From: Firmicutes bacterium UBA1065
GTDB lineage: Bacteria; Bacillota; Clostridia; Tissierellales; Sedimentibacteraceae
Direction of reading: 5' to 3'
Assembly (NCBI GenBank): GCA_002316225.1
Contig: DCDC01000169.1
Span: 1-33,191 of the forward strand
DNA: 33,191 bases
Of the stretch, positions 15,319-23,311 are shown in pieces (position 1 is the stretch's first letter; each line of letters opens with the position of its first letter). Made by a program: the position numbers and the translations under genes. The notes below the pieces were generated by a model. It saw only the letters and a program-made list of their open reading frames with translations, had not been told where the DNA came from and did not search any database.

Positions 15319-16433
15319 TAATGATCAAAGAAATCATCAGGCAGCCAGGCCTGGTTATCATCAACTTCCAATTCAAATATCCTGCTTGAATTTTCGGGAT
15401 GCTTTGACTGGTGATGTTTAAAGAGGATTTTTCCCTCATTCATAATGCCTAATATTTCTATTTTGCCTGACCTGTGGCTCATGCAGTATTTGAAGCTTTT
15501 AGGCATACCGCTTAAATTGCATTTTGCTTCATCAATTATCTTGCATGCCCTCTTCAAGGGAACCTGGAACTGGTTTTTAACCCCGGAAACCGGCCTGCAC
15601 TGGAATACATAGTAAGGAACCACACCCATTCCCACAAGGCCCTTCATTAGTAGTTCAAGGATTTTTGAGTCATCATTGACACCTTTTAAAAGAACCGTTT
15701 GATTTCTAATCACAAGCCCCCTCTTTCTCAATTCACTCACAGCTTTTTTTGATTCCTCGGTTATTTCATTGGGGTGGTTGAAATGGGTTACTATATAAAT
15801 TTGTTTTATTTTGTTGTAATGGTCCAGTATATCCAAAAATTCAGCATCACTGTATATTCTTACGGGGAAAACCACCGGAACCCTTGTACCGAAACGAATA
15901 TAAACAAGGTGGTCTATTTTGCTTAACTCTTTTAAATAGTTTTCAATTTTTTTATTACTGTTCAAAAATGCGTCTCCGCCTGAAATCAGGACATTGGTCA
16001 TCTCTTCGTGGTTTTTGATATAGCTTATTATATTGTCAAAATTCTTATTAACCTCATCATCATTTTGTCCCACAAGTCTTTTCCTGAAACAATGCCTGCA
16101 ATACATAGCGCAAGAGCTTGTAGATAAAAGCATCCCGGTTTCCTTATATTTATGCTGAAGGCCCACCAGGACCGTATTATCAGCTTCTCCGCTGGTATCA
16201 AAGCTGCCGCTCATATCGGTTTCATAGATGGAAGGTATGCAAAGTTTTTTGATGGGGTCGTCAGGGTCATCTTTATTAATCAGGGACAAGTAATATCTTG
16301 GAACAGACATTGGATATCTTTCTATTATTTGTTTTAATTTTTCGATTTCATCTTCGGATAATTTCAGATTTAAAGCTTCAATAATTTCTTCCGCAGTAGT
16401 TAAATTCATGGATAATTCTTTTCTCCAATCCAT
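15318..16433 (-). CDS. KamA-family radical SAM protein (lysine 2,3-aminomutase-like, substrate unknown)
   Basis: A 371-residue radical SAM protein of the lysine 2,3-aminomutase family. The iron-sulphur motif is CAMYCRHC (Cys108, 112, 115), followed by FRKR, so the Arg that holds the substrate carboxylate in lysine 2,3-aminomutase is kept (Arg117). Other matches are LISGGDAF (149-156), THFNHPNEITEES (216-228) and NQTVLLKGVND (244-254). Differences: YYVFQCRPVSG has Arg280 where the lysine enzyme has Asp293, and the Gly-rich PGGGGK stretch with the PLP lysine is replaced by SHRSGK, leaving Lys324 as the possible PLP residue. The ATG at 16433 follows AGAGGAG on the minus strand. It is isolated from any lysine-fermentation genes. 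The family is certain; the substrate is not known. Confidence 0.85.
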   Translation of the reverse strand: MDWRKELSMNLTTAEEIIEALNLKLSEDEIEKLKQIIERYPMSVPRYYLSLINKDDPDDPIKKLCIPSIYETDMSGSFDTSGEADNTVLVGLQHKYKETGMLLSTSSCAMYCRHCFRKRLVGQNDDEVNKNFDNIISYIKNHEEMTNVLISGGDAFLNSNKKIENYLKELSKIDHLVYIRFGTRVPVVFPVRIYSDAEFLDILDHYNKIKQIYIVTHFNHPNEITEESKKAVSELRKRGLVIRNQTVLLKGVNDDSKILELLMKGLVGMGVVPYYVFQCRPVSGVKNQFQVPLKRACKIIDEAKCNLSGMPKSFKYCMSHRSGKIEILGIMNEGKILFKHHQSKHPENSSRIFELEVDDNQAWLPDDFFDH

Positions 16434-16585
16434 ATGCTCATCTCCTCTTAATGATTATTTTTAAACCTTCTTCTTAACACATAAAAAACAATATTTAACG
16501 CATCTGAGATATATTAAAATTTATATGAAGAAAATAAAGGGTTTTCTTAAGAATAAATTTAAGATCAAGGGTGAATTGTTTTAAG

Positions 16586-16614
16586 TTGGGATTAAAAAAG
16601 ATGATATATATAAT
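16586..16614 (+). promoter_or_regulatory. Possible upstream promoter (P1) for polC
   Basis: TTGGGA at 16586-16591 and TATAAT at 16609-16614 with a 17-base spacer. The surrounding 16434-16783 is AT-rich and non-coding: besides this it holds the palindromes at 16656-16728 and the second promoter. I could not identify a clear minus-strand promoter for the kamA-like gene. Confidence 0.45.
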
Positions 16615-16655
16615 ACCATAATAAAAGAAATTAGTAAAGCGATTTCATAACATTT

Positions 16656-16728
16656 TTCGAAATTTTTACGAATCGTAATTATACGAAACGTCATAATGTA
16701 AAAATGTTTGTTAAATAATGTTTCGTAT
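16656..16728. promoter_or_regulatory. Cluster of CGA/TCG-centred palindromes upstream of polC (candidate operators)
   Basis: Three symmetrical sites lie within 73 bases: TTTCGAAA (16656-16663), TTACGA-A-TCGTAA (16666-16678, a perfect 6-1-6 palindrome), and the pair ATACGAAAC (16681-16689) with GTTTCGTAT (16720-16728), 30 bases apart. The last arm touches the -35 of the polC proximal promoter. All share a (T)ACGA/TCGT(A) or TTCGAA core, suggesting binding of one regulator or DNA architecture near the replicase gene. Confidence 0.45.
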
Positions 16729-16756
16729 TGTATTTAAATTTTTTCTTTGATATACT
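16728..16756 (+). promoter_or_regulatory. Proximal promoter (P2) for polC
   Basis: TTGTAT at 16728-16733 and TATACT at 16751-16756 with a 17-base spacer and TGA before the -10. The start would be near 16763, leaving a very short leader with AAGGAGAGG before the ATG at 16784. Confidence 0.65.
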
Positions 16757-16783
16757 GTCTTGGAGAACAAAAAGGAGAGGCTT

Positions 16784-19700
16784 ATGTTTTTTAAAAAATT
16801 ATTTAAGGATAAGGGACTTAATGAATTAGTTTTGGACAAGATTGAGGTCATAAGTAATAAAAACACTGTCGCCTTTCACTTATCATGCCAGGAGATTATT
16901 GACTTTAAAAGCTTGGAGGATCTTGAGAAGGAAATTAAAGACCACTATAACAAGGCTGTGGATGTTGAGATCCATGTTACATACGATTTAAAGGACCTGG
17001 AAAGTCAGAACCTTGTCGAAAAATTAAAAGAAAATATTTATTACATAATGGGAAAAGCTTCAACCATACTGGCAAAAGCAAGAGACAACATAAAAATTGA
17101 GTTTGAAGATGACTCATTCATAATTATCGTAAACAATATCCTCCTGTTCAAGGAACTTTCGGACAAGAAGATAGAAAGAAAACTGTTGAAAATCATGGAG
17201 GATTACAAATTAACCTATAAAATACATACTATTCTTCAAGAAGCAAAAGAAGAGGCAGATGTTAAAGCACAAAGGATTTTGCAGGAGGAACTGCAAAAGA
17301 GTCTGGAAATTATCAAGAATAATAATTCTTCCACTAAAAAACCTTCCACCGATTCTCAAAAATTTAATGGCCGGAGATCAAGAAAAAGAATTGATTTTGA
17401 TGCCTTGCCTTTTTCCTCAATTTCCGAATTAACAAGTGATTCAGGCCTTGTCAAAATCAAGGGCAGGATTATAAACGCAGAAAAAAGAGAGTTAAAGACC
17501 GGCAGCTTTCTCTTGTCAATCGGTCTTACCGATGCCACGGATTCAATAACCTGCAAGTTCTTTTGCCCGAAAGATTTTGCTGATGAGGGAATAAAAAGAG
17601 GTAAGTACCTTCAAATAGTCGGGAAAGTGGAATATGATGATTATGAAAAAGAAATAACGGTAAAGGTCCAGGACCTTCAGGAAACAAGTGAAGAAATCAA
17701 AAGGATGGACCTGGCGAAAGAAAAAAGGGTTGAGCTTCATCTCCATACCGGTATGAGCGCCATGGACGGCATAAACAGTTTCAAGGAATATGCAGAAAAG
17801 GCAAAGCTTTGGGGCCATAAGGCACTGGCCATAACCGACCACGGGGTCGTGCAAGGCTATCCTGAAGCCATGGATTGTTCAGATGAAAGCTTTAAAGTAA
17901 TATACGGCATGGAAGGATACCTTATTAACGACCTGGTCGATATCGTGGACAACTGCGATAATATTACCTTAACTTCAGACTTTGTGGTATTTGATATAGA
18001 AACAACAGGTTTGAATCCAAAAACCGACCATATAATCGAAATAGGAGCCGTTAAAATTTCAAACAGGAAAATTGTTGACAGCTTCTCTACATTTGTCCAT
18101 ACAGACAAAAAACTTCCCTCGCGGATAATCGAATTAACATCTATAACTGACGACATGCTAGAGGGACAACCCGAAATTAACGAAGCCTTGCAGGCATTTT
18201 TAAATTTTGCTAAAAACAGTGTATTGGTAGCCCACAATGCAAAATTTGACCTTGGTTTTATCAGGGAAAAGATGAGAGAGCTTAAGATCGAGGATTTTGA
18301 AATATCAAGCCTTGATACCTTAGAGCTGTCAAAAGCTTTGATAAAGGATGTCAAAAACCATAAGCTTTCAACCCTTGTTAAAAAACTAAACATAAATCTT
18401 CTAAATCACCATAGAGCAGTGGATGATGCAAATGCAGCTGCCCAGCTATTTTTGATATTACTCGGCAAGTTGGAAGAAAGGGAAATATTTGATATCTCAA
18501 GATTAAATGATATTCTTAAGGAAGATATTGATATTGTCAAGCAGCCCTCCTACCATATAAACATCCTGGTAAAAAACCTAACCGGGCTTAAAAACCTGTA
18601 TAAAATGGTGTCTGATTCACACCTGAAAAATTTTTATAAAAAACCGAGGCTTTTAAAATCAATTTTAAGCAAGTACAGGGATGGTTTGATACTGGGAACA
18701 GCCTGCGAGGCGGGTGAGCTCTACAGGGCCCTTTTAGAGGGCTATGACAGGGAAAAAATAGATGAGATAGTGGAATTTTATGATTTTCTGGAGATCCAGC
18801 CCCTGGATAACAACATGTTTTTAGTTAATAACGAGAGAGTGAAAAATGTTGAAGATCTTAAGGAAATCAACAAGAAAATCATAGATTTGGGTGAAAAGGC
18901 AGGTAAAATGATTGTTGCTACGGGGGATGTCCACTTCCTGAAGCCGGAAGATGAAATTTTCAGAAGAATACTCATGTCGGGACAAGGGTATGAAGATGCG
19001 GAAGAGCAGGCCCCCCTATATTTTAAAACAACCGACGAAATGTTGGAAGAATTTTCATATTTAGGGGAAGAAAAAGCTTATGAAGTAGTAGTAAAAAACA
19101 CAAATTTGCTGGCTGATATGATAGAACCCATACTTCCCATTCCAAAGGGGACCTTTCCACCCATTATTGAAGGATCTGATTTGGAACTGAGAAATATATG
19201 TTTTGAAAAGGCAAGATCCATTTATGGAGAAAACCTGCCTGAATTGGTTGAAAACAGGCTTAACAGGGAGCTTAACTCAATTATTGGCAACGGGTATTCC
19301 GTAATGTACATGATTGCCCAAAAATTGGTGAAGAAATCAAATGAAGACGGGTACTTAGTGGGTTCGAGGGGATCTGTCGGCTCATCCTTCGCTGCAACAA
19401 TGGCAGGGATAACTGAAGTAAACCCCTTAGTGCCCCACTATGTATGTCCCGGCTGTAAGCATTCGGAATTCTTTGTGGACGGATCTTACGGCTCAGGTTT
19501 TGATTTGCCGGACAAGGACTGTCCTGTTTGCGGCAAGCCTTTAAGAAAGGACGGTCATGATATACCTTTTGAAGTCTTCTTAGGCTTCGAAGGGGACAAG
19601 GAGCCCGATATAGACTTGAATTTCGCCGGGGAGGAGCAGGGAGTCTGCATGAAATATGCCGAAGAGCTCTTTGGGGAAGGAAAAGTGTTCAGGGCCGGCA

Positions 19701-21031
19701 CCATAAGCACCATAGCAGATAAAACCGCCTATGGTTTTGTTAAAAACTATTTTGAAGAAAGGGGCATAACAAAAAGAAAGGCAGAAATTGAAAGACTGGT
19801 GCAAGGGTGCCTTGGAGTCAAGCGGACCTCAGGCCAGCATCCGGGCGGCATCATGATTGTTCCAAGAAATAAGGACATACATGATTTCACCCCTGTCCAA
19901 TATCCCGCAAACAATGAAAATGCAGGCACCATAACCACCCACTTTGATTACCATTCAATTTCCGGAAGAATCCTGAAGCTTGATCTCCTGGGGCATGATA
20001 CTCCAAGTATCATACGCATGCTGGAAGATTTGACGGGTGTTGACAAGGAGACCATTCCAATGGACGATCCGGCTACAATGAGTATATTTACCAGTCCTGA
20101 AGCCTTGGGTGTAAGCCTGGATGAAATAAACTGCTCTACCGGGACCCTGGCAATACCGGAATTCGGAACTCCCTTCGTAAGACAGATGATCTTGGACACA
20201 AAGCCGAAATCTTTTTCAGATTTGGTCAGAATAAGCGGGCTTTCTCACGGGACCGATGTATGGGTCAATAATGCCCAAGAAATAATAAGGCAGGGATATG
20301 CGGAAATCGGCGAAGTCATTTCCACCCGTGACGACATAATGACCTACCTGATCCAAATGGGGGTAGATAAAAAAACGGCCTTTGATATAATGGAAAGAGT
20401 TCGTAAGGGTAAGGGGCTGCGGAAAGAAGACGAGGAGGCCATGAAGGCACAGAAGGTTCCCCAGTGGTACATAGATTCCTGCAACAGGATAAAGTACATG
20501 TTCCCTAAAGCCCATGCTGTTGCTTACGTTACCATGTCTGTAAAAATAGCCTACTTTAAGGTCCATTACCCGGAAGCCTTTTACGCTGCTTATTTTACAA
20601 CCAAGGTTGACGATTTTGACGCGGATATAGTAACAAAAGGACAAAACCATATACTGAGCACCATACGTGCCCTTGAAGAAAAGGGAAACGACAAAACTGC
20701 AAAAGAAAAGAATTTGCAGACGGTTCTTGAAGTTGCTTACGAAATGTACAAGCGGGGCTTTAAGTTTACGAGGGTTGATTTATATGAATCCGACGACAGG
20801 AAATTTTTGCTTAGGGAAGATGGAATTCTGCCTCCTCTCATGGGGCTTCCCGGCCTTGGAGCAAATGCTGCCGCAAGCATCAAGGCGGAACGGGAAATCG
20901 GAAAATTTATTTCCATTGAAGATATAGTAAAAAGGACCAAGGTATCTAAAACTGTTATTGAGGTTTTAGAAAGACACGGCTGTCTGAAAGACATGGATGA
21001 AACAAATCAAATATCGATTTTTAACGTTTAA
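16784..21031 (+). CDS. polC: DNA polymerase III PolC-type (Gram-positive replicase with built-in proofreading)
   Basis: The main replicative polymerase of low-GC Gram-positives. The start is the ATG at 16784 after AAGGAGAGG, giving 1415 residues. The order of parts matches PolC: an N-terminal domain; an OB fold at about residues 215-300; a PHP domain starting VELHLHTGMSAMDG near 315; a DEDDh 3'-5' exonuclease inserted in it (FDIETTGLNP near 400, HHRAVDDANAAA near 541); a zinc-binding CPGC...CPVC stretch; the palm with PDIDLNF near 941; and GQHPGG, then the C-terminal fingers and HhH region. The end, QISIFNV, is a QLSLF-like sliding-clamp-binding peptide. It appears complete. Confidence 0.97.
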   Translation: MFFKKLFKDKGLNELVLDKIEVISNKNTVAFHLSCQEIIDFKSLEDLEKEIKDHYNKAVDVEIHVTYDLKDLESQNLVEKLKENIYYIMGKASTILAKARDNIKIEFEDDSFIIIVNNILLFKELSDKKIERKLLKIMEDYKLTYKIHTILQEAKEEADVKAQRILQEELQKSLEIIKNNNSSTKKPSTDSQKFNGRRSRKRIDFDALPFSSISELTSDSGLVKIKGRIINAEKRELKTGSFLLSIGLTDATDSITCKFFCPKDFADEGIKRGKYLQIVGKVEYDDYEKEITVKVQDLQETSEEIKRMDLAKEKRVELHLHTGMSAMDGINSFKEYAEKAKLWGHKALAITDHGVVQGYPEAMDCSDESFKVIYGMEGYLINDLVDIVDNCDNITLTSDFVVFDIETTGLNPKTDHIIEIGAVKISNRKIVDSFSTFVHTDKKLPSRIIELTSITDDMLEGQPEINEALQAFLNFAKNSVLVAHNAKFDLGFIREKMRELKIEDFEISSLDTLELSKALIKDVKNHKLSTLVKKLNINLLNHHRAVDDANAAAQLFLILLGKLEEREIFDISRLNDILKEDIDIVKQPSYHINILVKNLTGLKNLYKMVSDSHLKNFYKKPRLLKSILSKYRDGLILGTACEAGELYRALLEGYDREKIDEIVEFYDFLEIQPLDNNMFLVNNERVKNVEDLKEINKKIIDLGEKAGKMIVATGDVHFLKPEDEIFRRILMSGQGYEDAEEQAPLYFKTTDEMLEEFSYLGEEKAYEVVVKNTNLLADMIEPILPIPKGTFPPIIEGSDLELRNICFEKARSIYGENLPELVENRLNRELNSIIGNGYSVMYMIAQKLVKKSNEDGYLVGSRGSVGSSFAATMAGITEVNPLVPHYVCPGCKHSEFFVDGSYGSGFDLPDKDCPVCGKPLRKDGHDIPFEVFLGFEGDKEPDIDLNFAGEEQGVCMKYAEELFGEGKVFRAGTISTIADKTAYGFVKNYFEERGITKRKAEIERLVQGCLGVKRTSGQHPGGIMIVPRNKDIHDFTPVQYPANNENAGTITTHFDYHSISGRILKLDLLGHDTPSIIRMLEDLTGVDKETIPMDDPATMSIFTSPEALGVSLDEINCSTGTLAIPEFGTPFVRQMILDTKPKSFSDLVRISGLSHGTDVWVNNAQEIIRQGYAEIGEVISTRDDIMTYLIQMGVDKKTAFDIMERVRKGKGLRKEDEEAMKAQKVPQWYIDSCNRIKYMFPKAHAVAYVTMSVKIAYFKVHYPEAFYAAYFTTKVDDFDADIVTKGQNHILSTIRALEEKGNDKTAKEKNLQTVLEVAYEMYKRGFKFTRVDLYESDDRKFLLREDGILPPLMGLPGLGANAAASIKAEREIGKFISIEDIVKRTKVSKTVIEVLERHGCLKDMDETNQISIFNV

Positions 21032-21064
21032 GTTTATTGGAACCAGGTTGGATTAAAAAAATAT

Positions 21065-21093
21065 TTGATTTATTTAAAAAATTGTGTTATACT
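21065..21093 (+). promoter_or_regulatory. Promoter of the rimP-nusA-infB operon
   Basis: TTGATT at 21065-21070 and TATACT at 21088-21093 with a 17-base spacer, plus an extended TGT before the -10. It gives a leader of about 108 bases that contains the hairpin at 21116-21141. Confidence 0.75.
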
Positions 21094-21115
21094 AATAAAA
21101 AGATGAATTTTGACG

Positions 21116-21141
21116 GAAAGAGTGGGTGACCCCACTCTTTC
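21116..21141 (+). other. Leader hairpin upstream of rimP
   Basis: GAAAGAGTGGG (21116-21126) pairs perfectly with CCCACTCTTTC (21131-21141) around a TGAC tetraloop. It is near the 5' end of the predicted transcript, with no T-run after it. It may stabilise the mRNA or be a processing or NusA-related control site. Confidence 0.6.
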
Positions 21142-21207
21142 TACATGTATGACTCGGGCTTAAAGCGTTAAAAATATATTTATAAGCATGAAGGAGAGAG
21201 AATATAT

Positions 21208-21672
21208 ATGAACAAGAAAAACATCTTGTCTTCTGTTCGGAAAATGGCTGAGGATATACTTAAGACCACGGATATGGAACTGATTGATGTTGAATATGTG
21301 AAAGAGGGACCCTTTAAATATTTAAGAATCTACATAGATAAGCCGGGAGGGGTAAGTGTGGATGATATGGCTGATGTGAGCAGGGTTCTCAGTAAAAAAC
21401 TTGACGAAGCAGACCCCATAGAAGAACAGTACTTTTTGGAAGTATCTTCACCGGGGCTTGAAAGACCCTTTAAGAGGGAAGAGGACTATATAAGAAATAT
21501 AGGAAACTTAGTTGAAGCCAAGTTTTACAAGCCTCTTGAGGGTAAAAAGTCAATGGTTGGTGTATTGAAGGAAAAAAGAGAAAACAGTATAGTTATTGAA
21601 GCAGGAGAAGAAAGCTTGCTTATTGAGCTTAAAGATATATCAAAGATTAATAGAGTGATTGAGGATTTTTAG
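21208..21672 (+). CDS. rimP: Ribosome maturation factor RimP
   Basis: Assists late assembly of the 30S subunit, with S12/S19 incorporation. It has 154 residues, normal for the family. Characteristic text is MELIDVEYVKEGPFKYLRIYIDKPGGVSVDDMADVSRVL, where the GPxxxLRIYID pattern and the D-D-(M/C) block mark the N-terminal domain; then YFLEVSSPGLERPFK at about residues 79-93. The C-terminal SH3-like domain ends LIELKDISKINRVI. The ATG at 21208 follows AAGGAGAGAG. It is the first gene of the operon, 13 bases before nusA. Confidence 0.94.
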   Translation: MNKKNILSSVRKMAEDILKTTDMELIDVEYVKEGPFKYLRIYIDKPGGVSVDDMADVSRVLSKKLDEADPIEEQYFLEVSSPGLERPFKREEDYIRNIGNLVEAKFYKPLEGKKSMVGVLKEKRENSIVIEAGEESLLIELKDISKINRVIEDF

Positions 21673-21685
21673 TGGAGGGGTTTAA

Positions 21686-22744
21686 ATGAACAAGGATATT
21701 TTGAATGCGTTAAAAGAGCTTGAAAAAGAGAAGGGCATTGACCAGGATGTTGTTTTGGAAGCCATAAGAACCGCATTGGAAACAGGATACAAGAAAAATT
21801 TCGGCAAGGCTACGAATTTCAGTGTTGAAATAGATAAGGAAAATGGGGAATACAAGCTTTACCAGTCCAAGACCGTTGTGGAAAGCGTAGAAAACAATAA
21901 TTTGGAAATTTCTTTGGAGGAAGCAAGGACGATAGATCCAAAATATGAATTAGGGGATATCGTAAAAATTGAAATAAAGCCCAAGAAGGATTTCGGCCGC
22001 ATAGCGGCTCAAACAGCAAGGCAGGTGATACTGCAAAAGATCCGGGAGGCTGAAAGGGAATCGATTTACAATGAATTCTACGGAAGAGAATCGGATATAC
22101 TGACAGGTATCGTACAAAGAGAAAATAAGGGAAATATATTTGTTGACCTGGGAAAAATCGAGGGTATATTATCAGTAAACGAGCAAATACCCGGGGAGGT
22201 ATATAAGCCCGGAGACAGGATAAAAACCGTTATTTTGGAAGTTAAAAACACCAGCAAGGGTGCCAATATCCTTTTGTCCAGAAGTCATCCCAACCTGGTT
22301 AAGAGATTGTTTGAGCTTGAAGTGCCTGAAATTCATGACGGCATTATTGAAATATACTCAATTGCAAGGGAAGCAGGCTCAAGGACAAAAATTGCCGTCT
22401 TTTCTCACGACCCCAATGTTGAGCCCATAGGCTCCTGTGTAGGCAACAAGGGCACCAGGGTTAAAAATATTATTGATGAACTGAATCAGGAAAAAATTGA
22501 TATCATAGTTTATGAAAAAGATCCCGAAAAATTCATAGCCAACAGCTTAGGGCCAGCCAAGATTATCAAGGTTACGGCCAATGAAAAAGAAAAAACGGCA
22601 GTAGCCGTTGTTCCTGACAATCAGCTGTCTCTGGCCATTGGAAAGGAAGGACAAAATGTTAGACTTGCCGCCAAGCTTACGGGATGGAAGATTGATATAA
22701 TAAGCGAATCTCAACTGAACCAGCAAAAAGGGGAGGAAGTATGA
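21686..22744 (+). CDS. nusA: Transcription termination/antitermination factor NusA
   Basis: RNA polymerase-associated factor that affects pausing, termination and rRNA antitermination. It has 352 residues, the short Gram-positive form without C-terminal acidic repeats. The N-terminal polymerase-binding domain (about 1-125) includes EALRTALETGYKKNFG-like text (EAIRTALETGYKKNFG). An S1 domain follows (about 130-200, GIVQRENKGNIFVDLGKIEG), then two KH domains with VGNKGTRVKNI and AIGKEGQNVRLAAKLTGW. GGAGGGG-like GTGGAGGGG precedes the start. The stop overlaps the ylxR start as ATGA. Confidence 0.96.
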   Translation: MNKDILNALKELEKEKGIDQDVVLEAIRTALETGYKKNFGKATNFSVEIDKENGEYKLYQSKTVVESVENNNLEISLEEARTIDPKYELGDIVKIEIKPKKDFGRIAAQTARQVILQKIREAERESIYNEFYGRESDILTGIVQRENKGNIFVDLGKIEGILSVNEQIPGEVYKPGDRIKTVILEVKNTSKGANILLSRSHPNLVKRLFELEVPEIHDGIIEIYSIAREAGSRTKIAVFSHDPNVEPIGSCVGNKGTRVKNIIDELNQEKIDIIVYEKDPEKFIANSLGPAKIIKVTANEKEKTAVAVVPDNQLSLAIGKEGQNVRLAAKLTGWKIDIISESQLNQQKGEEV

Positions 22745-23010
22745 AAAAGAGAAAGATTCCTATGAGAAAATGCATCGGTTGTATGGAGCACTTTCCAAAG
22801 AAAGAATTGTGCAGGATCGTAAAAACCAAGGAAAATGAAATTTTTTTCGATTCAACGGGAAAGAAGAACGGCCGGGGAACCTACATATGCAAAAATGTTG
22901 AATGCCTGAATAAAGCAATAAAATCAAAGGCTTTGTCAAAAGCATTAGAAACAGATATACCGGAAGAGGTGTTGGAAGCTCTGAGGGAAGAGATAGGGAA
23001 AAATGAATAA
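22741..23010 (+). CDS. ylxR: YlxR/RnpM family RNA-binding protein
   Basis: An 89-residue protein of the YlxR (DUF448) family, recently reported as RnpM, a modulator of RNase P in Bacillus. The start overlaps the nusA stop (ATGA), with GGGGAGGAAG upstream. MRKCIGCMEHFPKKELCRIV and the NGRGTYIC segment, with conserved Cys at about residues 11, 14 and 24 and a later CxxxxC, match the family. It is always found between nusA and infB in Firmicutes. Its end overlaps ylxQ by 8 bases. Confidence 0.92.
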   Translation: MKKRKIPMRKCIGCMEHFPKKELCRIVKTKENEIFFDSTGKKNGRGTYICKNVECLNKAIKSKALSKALETDIPEEVLEALREEIGKNE

Positions 23011-23296
23011 AATATATTCAATGCTTGGTCTGGCAAGGAAGGGTGGAAAAATTTCCATAGGTTTCGATCTTACAAAATCGGATGTTGAGAATAACAAAAG
23101 TTTTTTAGTTGTAATCGCAGGGGATGCGTCCGAAAAAACTAAGAAAAACATTAAATTCATTTGTGACAGGTACAGGTGCCCATATATAGAGTATGGGGAA
23201 AAAGAAAATTTGGGAAAAAGTCTGGGGAAAAATCCAGTGAGCGTTCTGTCGGTTACCGACAAGAACATAGCATCATATTTAATAAATAATGTATAA
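23003..23296 (+). CDS. ylxQ: L7Ae-family kink-turn RNA-binding protein (YlxQ)
   Basis: A 97-residue L7Ae/L30e/S12e/Gadd45-like protein that would recognise kink-turn RNA. It begins inside the end of ylxR. Family features are MLGLARKGGKISIGFDLT at the N-terminus, LVVIAGDASEKTKKNI (the conserved A-x-D-A-S segment) and YGEKENLGKSLGKNPVSVLSVTD near the C-terminus, the region that fits the LGxAxG pattern. Its target in the cell is not known. infB follows 15 bases later. Confidence 0.9.
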   Translation: MNKIYSMLGLARKGGKISIGFDLTKSDVENNKSFLVVIAGDASEKTKKNIKFICDRYRCPYIEYGEKENLGKSLGKNPVSVLSVTDKNIASYLINNV

Positions 23297-23311
23297 ACCG
23301 GAGGTGGTTGC

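Noticed and set aside
16434..16783. CRISPR or phage-type repeat array in the 350-base gap before polC
   Set aside because: The palindromes are not regularly spaced and there are no spacer units; it looks like promoter DNA.
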